Notes under the pieces: model-generated
What the model saw: the letters and a program-made list of their open reading frames with translations, nothing else
Databases searched by the model: none
What the model was told of the DNA's origin: nothing
Origin: Hetaerina americana
Taxonomy: Eukaryota; Arthropoda; Insecta; Odonata; Calopterygidae
Length of the DNA stretch: 64,000 nucleotides
Reading direction: 5' to 3'
Assembly: GCA_022747635.1 (NCBI GenBank)
Contig: JAKTNV010000014.1
Coordinates: 4,405,501 to 4,469,500 of the forward strand
Part shown: piece after piece, positions 55,995-64,000 of the stretch
How positions within the stretch are numbered: position 1 is the first letter of the stretch
How the letters are laid out: every line of letters begins with the position of its first letter
Translations under genes and position numbers: made by a program

Positions 55995-56880
55995 CGCTTC
56001 CTAAATCCCGAAATGGCCGAATCAATTTCCCGCCCCCCCGCAGCTGTTGGGTGGTGGTTTGAATTTGTCCGGCTCGGACCCATACTCTGGACGCGTTACC
56101 TCATCGACAAAACTCCCTAGTTCATAAACTTTAACTCAAATCCTCCCCTCCACTTTCGACCGCGGAGAGGGAAAAACGCCCACTCGGCCGATGCGTGCAA
56201 ATGATCGCTCGCGCATCCAGCCCGAGGCGATTTCTTCTCCACCCGCCCTCTTCTTTCCCCTCTCTCCTCGTCACCTAATTCCTCGGCGACACTGGGAGCC
56301 CCATTCAACCCGGCTTCTCCCTGTTGCGGCCCCCGCCCCGTTCGCCACCTCAATTTCCCTTTCTTTTGCCCTCCATCTTCCCAGCCCATGCGGCGCTTAA
56401 TCCCAATAACCGGCGAAATGCATTAACGCCGTTAATCACGCGCGGACTTAGCGAAGCTGGCACCGGACCAAAGCCATGCCGAGAGGACGTTTCAATTCGC
56501 TGCGATGGCTGCTGGGAGTGAATAGCTGGAGCTATTCGGGCGGCCGGAGAGACGGGCGACGCCGACTGAGAGGGGCGGGAGTGAGTGTTGTGGCGGGGGG
56601 GTGGGGGGTAGGGCGAGGCCTGGTGCTCGGTGCTGTGTGCAAGCAGCTCTGACTGCGCGTACTCAAGCCTCGCCTCCAAGGTTAAATTTTTTCATTTGAT
56701 TTTATGGCCGGCCCGGAGGGTCACCTCGTCCCTTAGCGCGTTCGGATTCTGATGGCAGGTCTTTCATAAATTAGGGTCGTCGGGATGTGACCGCACTTGA
56801 CCTCTCGTTGTGTGGCTTTGCTCTATGGGGTGAATTCTGTTGACAGGAGGTGCTATAGTATCGGGGGGGGGGGGGGGTTG
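55995..56880. promoter_or_regulatory. CpG-rich island, candidate host promoter or first-exon region
   Basis: This is the most GC- and CpG-rich stretch with no recognised repeat in the window, flanked by AT-rich DNA. It contains many CpG (e.g. 'accgcggagagg', 'gcggacttagcg', 'cggccggagagacg'), G-run blocks at about 56,595-56,615 suited to a G-quadruplex, and a pure G15 tract at 56,863-56,877. A GGAGTGAGTG donor-like site lies near 56,580. Open frames (e.g. minus 56,350-56,679) have no motif. No TATA box or start site can be assigned with confidence. Confidence 0.4.
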
Positions 56881-59195
56881 GACGGGAAACTTTTATTTGT
56901 CATGGCTCGATATTTCTTTGATACAAGGCGTAATCTTAGATTGAGGCGAAAAAGTTAGAGGGTAAAATTTGAAGAACTGAGCTAAACACTGAAAAAATAG
57001 GCGATTTCTACCGCAAATTCGCAACTGGGCCCAAAAGATATTATTGATGAAGTATGAACAATCGCCGTTGGATTTTTAATGAAAATGGTTGTATATATTG
57101 TTTTCTACTTAGTCTTATATTTCTTATATCCATTTTAATTTTAAATACGATCTTTTTTCTAAGAGTTTTTCGATGTTCTCTTTAGCACTAATATTTATGA
57201 AAATGAGTCCATATTTACGAAACTAAATGTAACTATACAAAGCCTACCTACTTTTTCTCCAATAATGTTTAAGGCGTACTAAAATGAACCTTGCGTTCTA
57301 TTAATTATCAAAATAATTTCCAAACAAGAACTAATATTAATTCTCAATTTGTGTATGCTTCCAATTTATGACTACGACAGAACGGCTTTTAGGCTTCCAA
57401 ACAGCGTAAGAGCCGTGTCGTGCTTGTGGGTGAAGTATTGCCACATTAAAAATGGTTGCCCGTTCTTCTGAATGGGAGGGTAAATGACGTGAGAAAAGCC
57501 CCGGGAACGATGGACTGGAACTAGAATACAGGAAAATTTGATCCCGCATATTTTTCCCGGAGCTTCTCCAAATTAGAGCCACCTGTTTATTTGATTAGGA
57601 ATATGATTTTCAAAAAACAATTAAAGATCGGGTGTAGGAGTGATGCCATTAAGGCTCACACCACACTCTGAACATACACCAGTGAGCAAGAACATAATAA
57701 ATATGACAGAAAGGGACCAGTATGTTCCGTATTCTCTCACCGTTTTCTTGCTCAGTGCTTCAATCATTCCCCGCTTTTTCCCCTCCTCCCCATTTTCCAA
57801 TTCTATATATCTATCCTGTATTTCTATACCAATATTCAAGTTTCCTTAGCGTACCTTTTTTCAGCATAGTTTCCTGCTTGGTGGATTTAGATAGGGTTCC
57901 GAGTTAAAAATGTAAAAAAGCAGGCCTTTGATGACGCATGAGTAGGTTTTGTTTGAATGTTCCCTCAAAGAGTATTTATTTTTAACACTGGTTTAATTAA
58001 TGGGGCTTATTTCATCCAAGCCTTTCCGTTTAAAACTGACAGGCGATTAATTTATAATAGGTATGAAACACGGAAAGACTAGCCAATTTTTCTTGACAAC
58101 AACGTGCGTGAGCAAGCGTATATCTGTAATGCGTACAAGAATGCTGGTTGTTTCAGTCGTTGCATACGAAACAGCCCCGATAACTATCAGGAAAAGATTG
58201 ATATTTGGACAAAATGTTTCAATTTCAGTTTGCAAAATATTTTTATTTGCAACCCTTTGAGTACCTAAAGTCCATTATTTTTAAATACTGAAAATATTTT
58301 GTGAACACATTCAAATGGGAAAAATGTTTGCTTTAAGTTTTTCTTTTAAATCGTATAAATTGTGAATCCATGAAAAGTAAACACGGGGCTGAATTCACCG
58401 TGGATATATTTTTAAGTATGAATGCGATTTAAAATTTCACCGCAAGCTACGCTTTCTAGTGGTTGGGATTCTCAAAGCACCCGACCCATAGCCATCGCTT
58501 AGCAGCTGCTCGTAAATATGGAGGCAGCGAAGTGTCTGGCGTACCCGAACAGAGCCACACGTTTCCCTGGATTAAGGTATCTCCTCTGGAACATTCTCTG
58601 CCCCTCCATGCTTTCAGTGCGCCTAACGGCCACTAATAGAAAACACATCAATTCCAATCATCTCCGCATCTCTGAATTTAGCATGCAGAAATATTTTCCT
58701 TACAGCCGACTCATCATCGTATGGATAAAAGCTGTTTTTCTGAAGGTGCAACGATAATTTCTCCCATGCGCAAAAAACATCGCCGTGTATAGATCCTGAA
58801 CTAAGAATTCTAGGTTTGGATCTTAAAATGAATACTAAAAGGCTATTTTATATTGCAAAGTTAATTGCGCCTTAATTCACGAGAAATATGCATAGTTCAT
58901 CCGCATATTATCTTTGAAACAGTAATTTTTACCCGAAGATTTTACCTTTGACAAATTCAAAAAAATTCGGTAGATTCCGCGAATGTCATCCTAATGGAGT
59001 CATCCACTAATGGAAATGCGGGAATTATACCACGTAAAAATCATTAGCCTTAACCAGGCTCCGGGACTTAGGTTTAATCGTTGGCTTTAGCCTCATGGAC
59101 TTTGGTTCAGTGCTCCCGACTACGATTACTTGTGACATTATACGCATGGTATTTCATGATACCTTTCCTATAAATTCCTGTAAATTCACAGTGTA
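56881..59195. other. AT-rich DNA, small unrecognised frames
   Basis: ORFs 57,337-57,582, 57,621-57,839, 58,047-58,235 and 58,518-58,757 have no motif that I recognise. If the 56-kb island is a promoter, exons might be here, but nothing supports one. Confidence 0.45.
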
Positions 59196-59199
59196 GGAC

Positions 59200-59300
59200 G
59201 CCTCGTTAGTTTAAATCGTTAAAGCAGTTGGCTCAAAATTGAGGATCCAAATTCAATTCCCGTTCAAGGCGAATGATTGCGAACTTCCGGCATTCATTAT
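59200..59300 (+). repeat. tRNA-derived SINE head, family C
   Basis: The stretch 'gcctcgttagtttaaatcg', 'ttaaagcagttggctcaaaa', 'ttcaattcccgttcaaggcg' and 'aatgattgcg' resembles a tRNA with a B-box-like end, and its 3' part matches the reverse of 15,500-15,545. It does not fold into a proper tRNA. Confidence 0.45.
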
Positions 59301-59869
59301 ATCAAACTATGACTCTTGAATTTAGTGAATGCGACCGATAAAACAGACTGGGTGGAATAAATTAGTGTATTCAAAAGATAGCGTCAGACTTGAATGATAG
59401 GCAACAAATCTTCATATTCCAGATAGCTGTGTTGATTATGGTGAATGATAATTAAGAACAGATATTTTCAGGCATACGGATGCGGTAAAGGGGGTTAGAG
59501 AAGATTTCCCATTATCAGTTGTGCCTTTAAACGGGGGTGAGGATATGGGCAGTAATCCACGGCGGATATTTTGATTATTGTTACTATGCATTGTATGTAA
59601 CTATTAAATATTTCCTCCATTCCGTCAATAGCCATATCGATCCAATTAATGACCCTGGAATTAGCTTGCTTTTGGCTATTTAAATTTTTTTCACCTATAA
59701 TATTGAACCCTTCGTATTACGTAACACCTTCATCACCTCTTTTCTAAACAAACGATCACACATTACGTGCGCTTCTATGCTATCCTTACCTCCACCTCAA
59801 TAACTCATCTTCCACTTAGTAAATCTTCGTAATCTAATGAAAGAGGCACGTTAGAATGCATTTGTATAT

Positions 59870-60200
59870 TCCGTAGATTTCGTGAAGGCATTTATTTTAG
59901 TGATTAGTTATATATCATTAACGAATAGCATATAATAAGAGTACATTGGAGGGATATGAAACATTCGCAACCTGTAAATATCTCATACTGCTCAGGTTCA
60001 AGTGAAAAATGGAGAATTGGAATGGGCAGTGGTAGGAAGAGGGGATAAACACGAGTGCCCCTTATCATCTGTACTTCTCAATTACTACATGTAGCTGAAA
60101 TTGTGGAGAGGTATAGGGTAAACTTGATATGGGAAAAAAAGTTGGGGGAGATTTAAAAAAAATCGTGTATGCTAAACGATGGTCAAGCTTTAGTAAGCCA
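59870..60200 (+). pseudogene. reverse transcriptase relic of the 33,536-34,790 LINE family
   Basis: Plus-strand remnants align to motif A and B: FVKAFI (about 59,880), then ISHTAQVQVKNGELEWAVVG (about 59,980-60,040, equals LYMSQTAQVRVGNGESGWAVLG), RGDKHECPLSSVLLNYYM (RQGCPLSPLLFNLYAEEM) and a broken KSVRFADD region near 60,165-60,180. Several stops. Confidence 0.75.
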
Positions 60201-60323
60201 TTCAACCACACAAATTATAGAAAGACACATAAATAGGCATTTTATGTGTCTGTCTATATTTGTGCTGGCTTACGCCACCTCGCTCCCTCATTTGATTTAT
60301 TATTCACAAGATTGAGACTTTCG

Positions 60324-60440
<117 letters not shown>

Positions 60441-60449
60441 TTGCACCCA

Positions 60450-61740
60450 AAAGTGGTAGGACTGATTTTCTCTGGCGCGAACGGAGCGGTGGAGGGGAGT
60501 CTGCCTGGCAGGGTAAGGTGGACGGGGCTCTTAGCAACAGACCGACACCAACCTCAGTCGCCTGCGGGCTGTCGTTGAGTGAGGACACCGTTTTTAGTGA
60601 AGCAAGTTTTTTGTCCGGGTCGAAAAACAAAATGAATCTGAATTTAGAGCAACGTTATTCCGTGAAGTTTTGTGCGAAACTCGGGAAGACGCCAACTGAG
60701 ACCCTCCATATGATCAAGCAGGCTTATGGGGACACTGCCTTAAGCCTTTCCACGGTATTTGCGTGGCACAAGTTGTTTAAAGAGGGTAGGGAGCTCGTTG
60801 AAGACGACCATCGCTCTGGATGGCCGTCGACGGCAAGAACCGACACGAATGTGGACAGAGTGAGGATACTGCTGAACACAGTCCGACGCTTAACCAGTGA
60901 AGAAATTGCAGACCAGTTAGCTCTGTCTGCATCTAACGTCTAACGCATTATTTCACAGGATCTGGCCATGCGCAAGGTGTGCGCCAAGATGGTGCCGAAA
61001 ATTCTGAGTGTCGACCAACAGGCAACGCGTGTTTGCGCATTTCCGAAGAAGTGTTAGCCAATTTGCACCGAGATGAAAATTGTTTGGACAATGTGATAAC
61101 TGGTGATGAAACATGGGTTTTTCAATATGACCCCGAAACGAAAAGACAATCCGCGAAATGGCACACTTCCGCGTCCCCACGTCCAAAAAAGTCTCGCATG
61201 AGCAAATCAAAATTCAAAACGATGTTGATTCTGTTTTTCGACCGTCATGGAGTGGTTCACAAGGAGTTTGTCCCACCAGGGGAGACTGTGAATGCGAACT
61301 TTTACGTGCAGGTGCTCACCCGCCTCCGAGAGCGCGTGAAAAGAGTCCGACCGGCCATCGCAAACTGCTGGGTGCTTCATCATGACAACGCGCCGTGCCA
61401 TGGCGCGCTCGTCGTCAGACAGCTCCTGGCCAAATACGGCGTTGCCACGTTGCCGCACCCGCCCTATTCTCCCGATCTGGCACCACCGGAATTCTTCTTC
61501 TTATCCCTGATGAAAAGACAGCTCAAGGGACGACGTTTTGACTCGATGAAGGCCGTTCAAGAGGCTTCGACGAGGGTCATAAACGGCATCCCCAAAGAAA
61601 ATTTCCAGCGGGTGTACGGGGAATGGGAGCAACGTTATACTAAGTGTGTAGCAGCTCAAGGAGTATACTTTGAAGATTATTAAGTCGATGTAAGGATATC
61701 GTCAATAAAATTCTTGTAAAAAAATCAGTCCTACCACCAT
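60450..61740 (+). mobile_element. GC-rich mariner, nearly full length
   Basis: The left end has TGGTAGGACTGATTTT (about 60,452-60,468), the inverted match of AAAATCAGTCCTACCA at about 61,723-61,738. The right end is followed by a second copy of 'tcagtcctaccacca', a short tandem duplication of the terminal sequence. The body has higher GC than the flanks and includes a 5' leader of about 165 bp before the transposase. Confidence 0.85.
60632..61683 (+). pseudogene. mariner transposase with a nonsense codon and a frameshift
   Basis: Starts at Met 60,632 (MNLNLEQRYSVKFCAKLGK). N-terminal HTH and second HTH (LTSEEIADQLALSASNV) are followed by TAA at 60,941, then the same frame continues RIISQDLAMRKVCAKMVPKIL before a frameshift near 61,025-61,040. 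The catalytic part reads VITGDETWVFQYD (Asp at 61,105), VLHHDNAPCHGALVV (Asp at 61,384) and SPDLAPPEFFFLS, where the third catalytic residue is Glu (61,489) rather than the usual Asp, 34 residues after the second. C-terminus YTKCVAAQGVYFEDY. Inactive because of the stop and frameshift; the DD34E state is unusual for mariner. Confidence 0.9.
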
Positions 61741-61778
61741 CAGTCCTACCACCATGGTTTCATGTTCAAATAAAGTAA

Positions 61779-61985
61779 TTTATTTATTTATTTATCGACT
61801 CAATTGGGCGAGGTTGAGACTGATAATCCCTTCTTCCACCTATTCCTTACATGACAGACATTACATTGAAGACAATTACATACAACCAGGCCCTAGATGG
61901 AGGGAAATCCACCTAGGCGAGAATGGAACGCGCAACCTCTGGGTTGGTAAGCGTGGAGGTTACCCTGCCACCGCGGCCGACAAGG
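61779..61985 (-). repeat. tRNA-derived SINE, family B
   Basis: The minus strand begins at about 61,983 with GGCCGCGGTGGCAGGGTAAC, then CCAGAGGTTGCGCGTTCC (B-box-like) and 'gcctaggtggatttccc', and ends in a TAAA tail (plus strand TTTATTTATTTATTTATC at 61,779-61,796). Confidence 0.75.
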
Positions 61986-62734
61986 GAAAAAGTAAGGGTC
62001 ACTCCTTACCTCTTTTGGCAATTTTGCGGATCAAGAGAGTTGAAGTAGTAAGATATAGGAAGAAGAATTGCGCTTCCAAAAGAAGTTTTATAAGTTGATT
62101 GGGGAACAAGGTAGAGTTTGGATGGGAAGATTGGTAACCCCAACGTACAGGTAGGGAATGGCATAGGATACGCTATAGTACAACGGGAATAATACCATCC
62201 AGCAAATATTCATCTACATTTACGTAATGCCTCACCATTCACCGGAATGGGCGTGCAGCGGGGGATGTCACATGCCAGCTGCCATAGGCCAAGGGATTCT
62301 GGATTACAAGATAGAAAGGAAATTGCGGGAAACGAACTCGAGCAAGAATGATGGTAATAGAGAAAATGCACGCGTGATTAGTCGAGAATTCAGGAAACCA
62401 TAAAGGGAGCATCAGCGATAACTTTGTTGTAATTAATCACGAGGATAGAACAACCATCGGTAATTTTCCACAATGGTGTGTGAAATAGTTTTCTGTTTCC
62501 AACATTTTTACATCAAAACCAACATTTTCAGTGACAAAAACATTTCAAAATTATGTATAAACGTCGGAATCGGAGAAGTATGTCATTAAATGAGTAAATA
62601 ACTAAATGTTTTCAATCATGGCGGAAGGAAGATTTTTTAGGGTTCGCTTATGGGGTGCATGATAAAGGACTTTAACCTGAAGGCTTCGTTGGATCATTTT
62701 AAATTCCGAATCCCACAAATAGCAAGAGTAGCCC
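61986..62734. other. unassigned DNA
   Basis: No motif or shared repeat recognised. Confidence 0.45.
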
Positions 62735-62880
62735 TACGAGTGGAACTTAAAATAATAAGTTTGATTTCGTATACAGCTAAGGAAGTCAATAGATTCTTTG
62801 CCAAAATAATAAATAAGCAACAAAATGATTATTTAGGAGGTGCTCAGTTTGAGTTGAGAATGGAGGGCGCAGGTGTGATG
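62735..62880 (+). pseudogene. N-terminal RT scrap of the 33,536-34,790 LINE family
   Basis: The frame reads LKIISLISYTAKEVNRFFAK, IINKQQNDYLGGAQFELR and MEGAGVMP, matching YRTISLISHAAKVVLRIINKR, NDYLGDDQFGFWKGIGTRD of the LINE at 33,536-34,790. The remaining parts are absent. Confidence 0.75.
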
Positions 62881-62929
62881 CCATAATTTGGTCAGTAAAA
62901 GAAAGGTAGACAGAAAATACCTGTTAGGT

Positions 62930-63420
62930 AGACGGTGACAGTTTGTGTAGCTTAGATATTGCTGATGGTTAGTGGCTTTGATATGCACTGAATTTGTTAT
63001 TGTGAAGTGAGATGTCTGTGTCAAGAAAGGAGATGGTGAAATCCAAGAAGTGAATTTAACTGCGAAAGAAAAATTTAAGGCCTATAAAAAATTACTGAGT
63101 TACTCAGAGCCTCTTGCTAGAGAATAAAAATATCGTCTATGTAGCGGATCTAGAAAAGCGGTTGGAAGGGTTGCTGTGACAGGAAAGTCTCTGTGAGATT
63201 GCCCATGAAAAGATTGACGTATGATGGCGCCATCCTCGTTCCCATTGCTGTGCCTTTGGTCTGTAAATAAAAGCAATTTTGGAACGAAAATACGTTTTTT
63301 TCCTGGTCAAACGTGGCTAGATTGAGGAGAAATTCGAATTGGGAATAGAAGTTTAGAGAGAGGTGACGTCGGTGGTGCCCATGAGTAAGTTGGAGGAGGA
63401 GGGAATGGAGATGGAATTTA
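62930..63420 (-). pseudogene. PLE reverse transcriptase fragment, same family as 49,418-50,571
   Basis: On the minus strand: FYLQTKGTAMGTRMAPSYVN (about 63,265-63,205, the PLE RT block before the catalytic site), LFMGNL, then RYIDDIFILW (catalytic YIDD at 63,132-63,143, minus strand), then remnants 'HFLDFTISFLDTDISLHNNKF' and a YQSH.PSAISKLHKL end near 62,950. The final 60 nt (62,940-63,010) match the first 60 nt of the PLE body at 49,493-49,560 at about 80%, so the two fragments belong to one family. One stop before the YIDD, and a frameshift. Confidence 0.85.
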
Positions 63421-63424
63421 ATTT

Positions 63425-63800
63425 GCAGACAAATATTACTTAAATCTTCTTGACCAACTGGATGCCAAAATTCATGAGAAGAGACCTGGCGTGAAGGAGA
63501 AAAAAATCATCTTTCACCAGGGCGACGTACCTGCTCACAAAGGTGCGTTGTTGATAAGAAAACTACTGGATTTTGGGTCCGACTTGCTCGGCCTTCCCCT
63601 CTATTCTTTCATTTAGCACCCTCAGATATCCATATGTTTCCAAAATTGAATTTGTTTCTGGATAGCGCTTCGTGCCCAATGAAGACGTGGAGAGGGCCGT
63701 AGATGGATGTTTTCAGAGACTTCCACACTCACTTCCGAAGAAGAAATACTGATGCTGGAGAAGTGCTGGAAAAATTGAATAAATATTTGCTGAAAATCGC
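63425..63800 (+). pseudogene. mariner transposase relic, catalytic and C-terminal part
   Basis: The plus strand reads YYLNLLDQLDAKIHEKRPGV, then IIFHQGDVPAHKGALLIRKL, where the block normally reads HQDNAPAH so the second Asp is altered; GLPLYSFHLAPSDIHMFPKL keeps the third Asp (after a frameshift), and the C-terminus has DAGEVLEKLNKYL. It adjoins the PLE fragment and belongs to a mariner lineage unlike the one at 60,450-61,740. Confidence 0.7.
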
Positions 63801-63887
63801 ATTCAGACCGAGAATTTCGCATTATCCTCGTGCTTAGGCGATGGAGGAAGGGGATTGGGGTTGTCCCCTGATTTGAGTGGGTAGATA

Positions 63888-64000
63888 CGAGGTTTGTTCA
63901 AAAAGTATCGCGAATTTTGAATTTTCGCGGGTTCCGTAAATTTGATTTTCGATTTTTTTTGTAGGGTTATGTGTTACTTATGTCTCTCGCTTATGCCGAA
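63888..64000 (+). mobile_element. mariner left end, cut by the window edge
   Basis: The sequence CGAGGTTTGTTCAAAAAGTA (from 63,888) is a typical mariner terminal inverted repeat, preceded by TA (63,886-63,887). It is followed by 'tcgcgaattttgaatttt' and 'gtgttacttatgtctctcgc', matching 2652-2760. The transposase lies beyond the window. Confidence 0.8.

Overview
The window looks like AT-rich intergenic or intronic DNA from an arthropod, most likely an insect. This rests on its repeats: several mariner lineages, CR1/Daphne-like non-LTR retrotransposons with a GATGTA tail, a Tx1/L1-like LINE, a Penelope-like element (PLE) with a GIY-YIG nuclease, a Helitron end, tRNA-derived SINEs and very long (TA)n arrays. 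I cannot name the species. I found no convincing host protein-coding gene, rRNA or functional tRNA gene. Nearly every open frame that can be recognised belongs to a mobile element, and none of the recognisable element ORFs is complete.

Layout. 0-5 kb: a SINE at the edge, a mariner on the minus strand split by a CR1-like LINE, a second mariner with an internal deletion that ends in a (TA)n(GT)n array, and a third mariner relic. 5-14 kb: mostly unassigned AT-rich DNA with CR1 and Jockey/R1 reverse transcriptase relics, a mariner relic and a degenerate tandem repeat. 14-19 kb: SINEs, a 2.9-kb GC-richer Tx1/L1-like LINE on the minus strand (endonuclease remnant, reverse transcriptase with YADD, C-terminal Cys/His cluster), then a foldback repeat. 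20-27 kb: a graveyard of one CR1-like family (called family D here) in both orientations. 27-33 kb: unassigned DNA with short GC-rich patches, LINE tails (family E) and SINEs. 33.5-34.8 kb: the longest uninterrupted LINE reverse transcriptase ORF. 36-41 kb: LINE and SINE pieces, including two E tails forming a large inverted repeat. 42.9-44.2 kb: a structurally complete mariner with both terminal inverted repeats and a TA duplication. 45.4 kb: a 157-bp near-perfect hairpin. 47-51 kb: a cluster of (TA)n arrays that flank a Helitron 3' end and two PLE pieces. 52-58 kb: microsatellites and a CpG/G-rich island near 56.0-56.9 kb that is the best candidate for host regulatory DNA. 59-64 kb: a GC-rich nearly full-length mariner, SINEs, a PLE reverse transcriptase fragment and two more mariner pieces, the last cut by the window edge.

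How parts relate. Autonomous-type fragments (LINE and PLE reverse transcriptases, mariner transposases, Helitron helicase) sit beside non-autonomous passengers (SINE families S1, A, B, C; foldback elements). (TA)n arrays directly border a Helitron, PLE and mariner ends, so they appear to act as landing sites or as breakpoints. The most notable observations are the two complementary PLE halves that share a 60-bp overlap, the inverted PLE ends around the nuclease half, the LINE-in-mariner nesting, the foldback hairpins, and the CpG island. Family letters are labels used only in this annotation.
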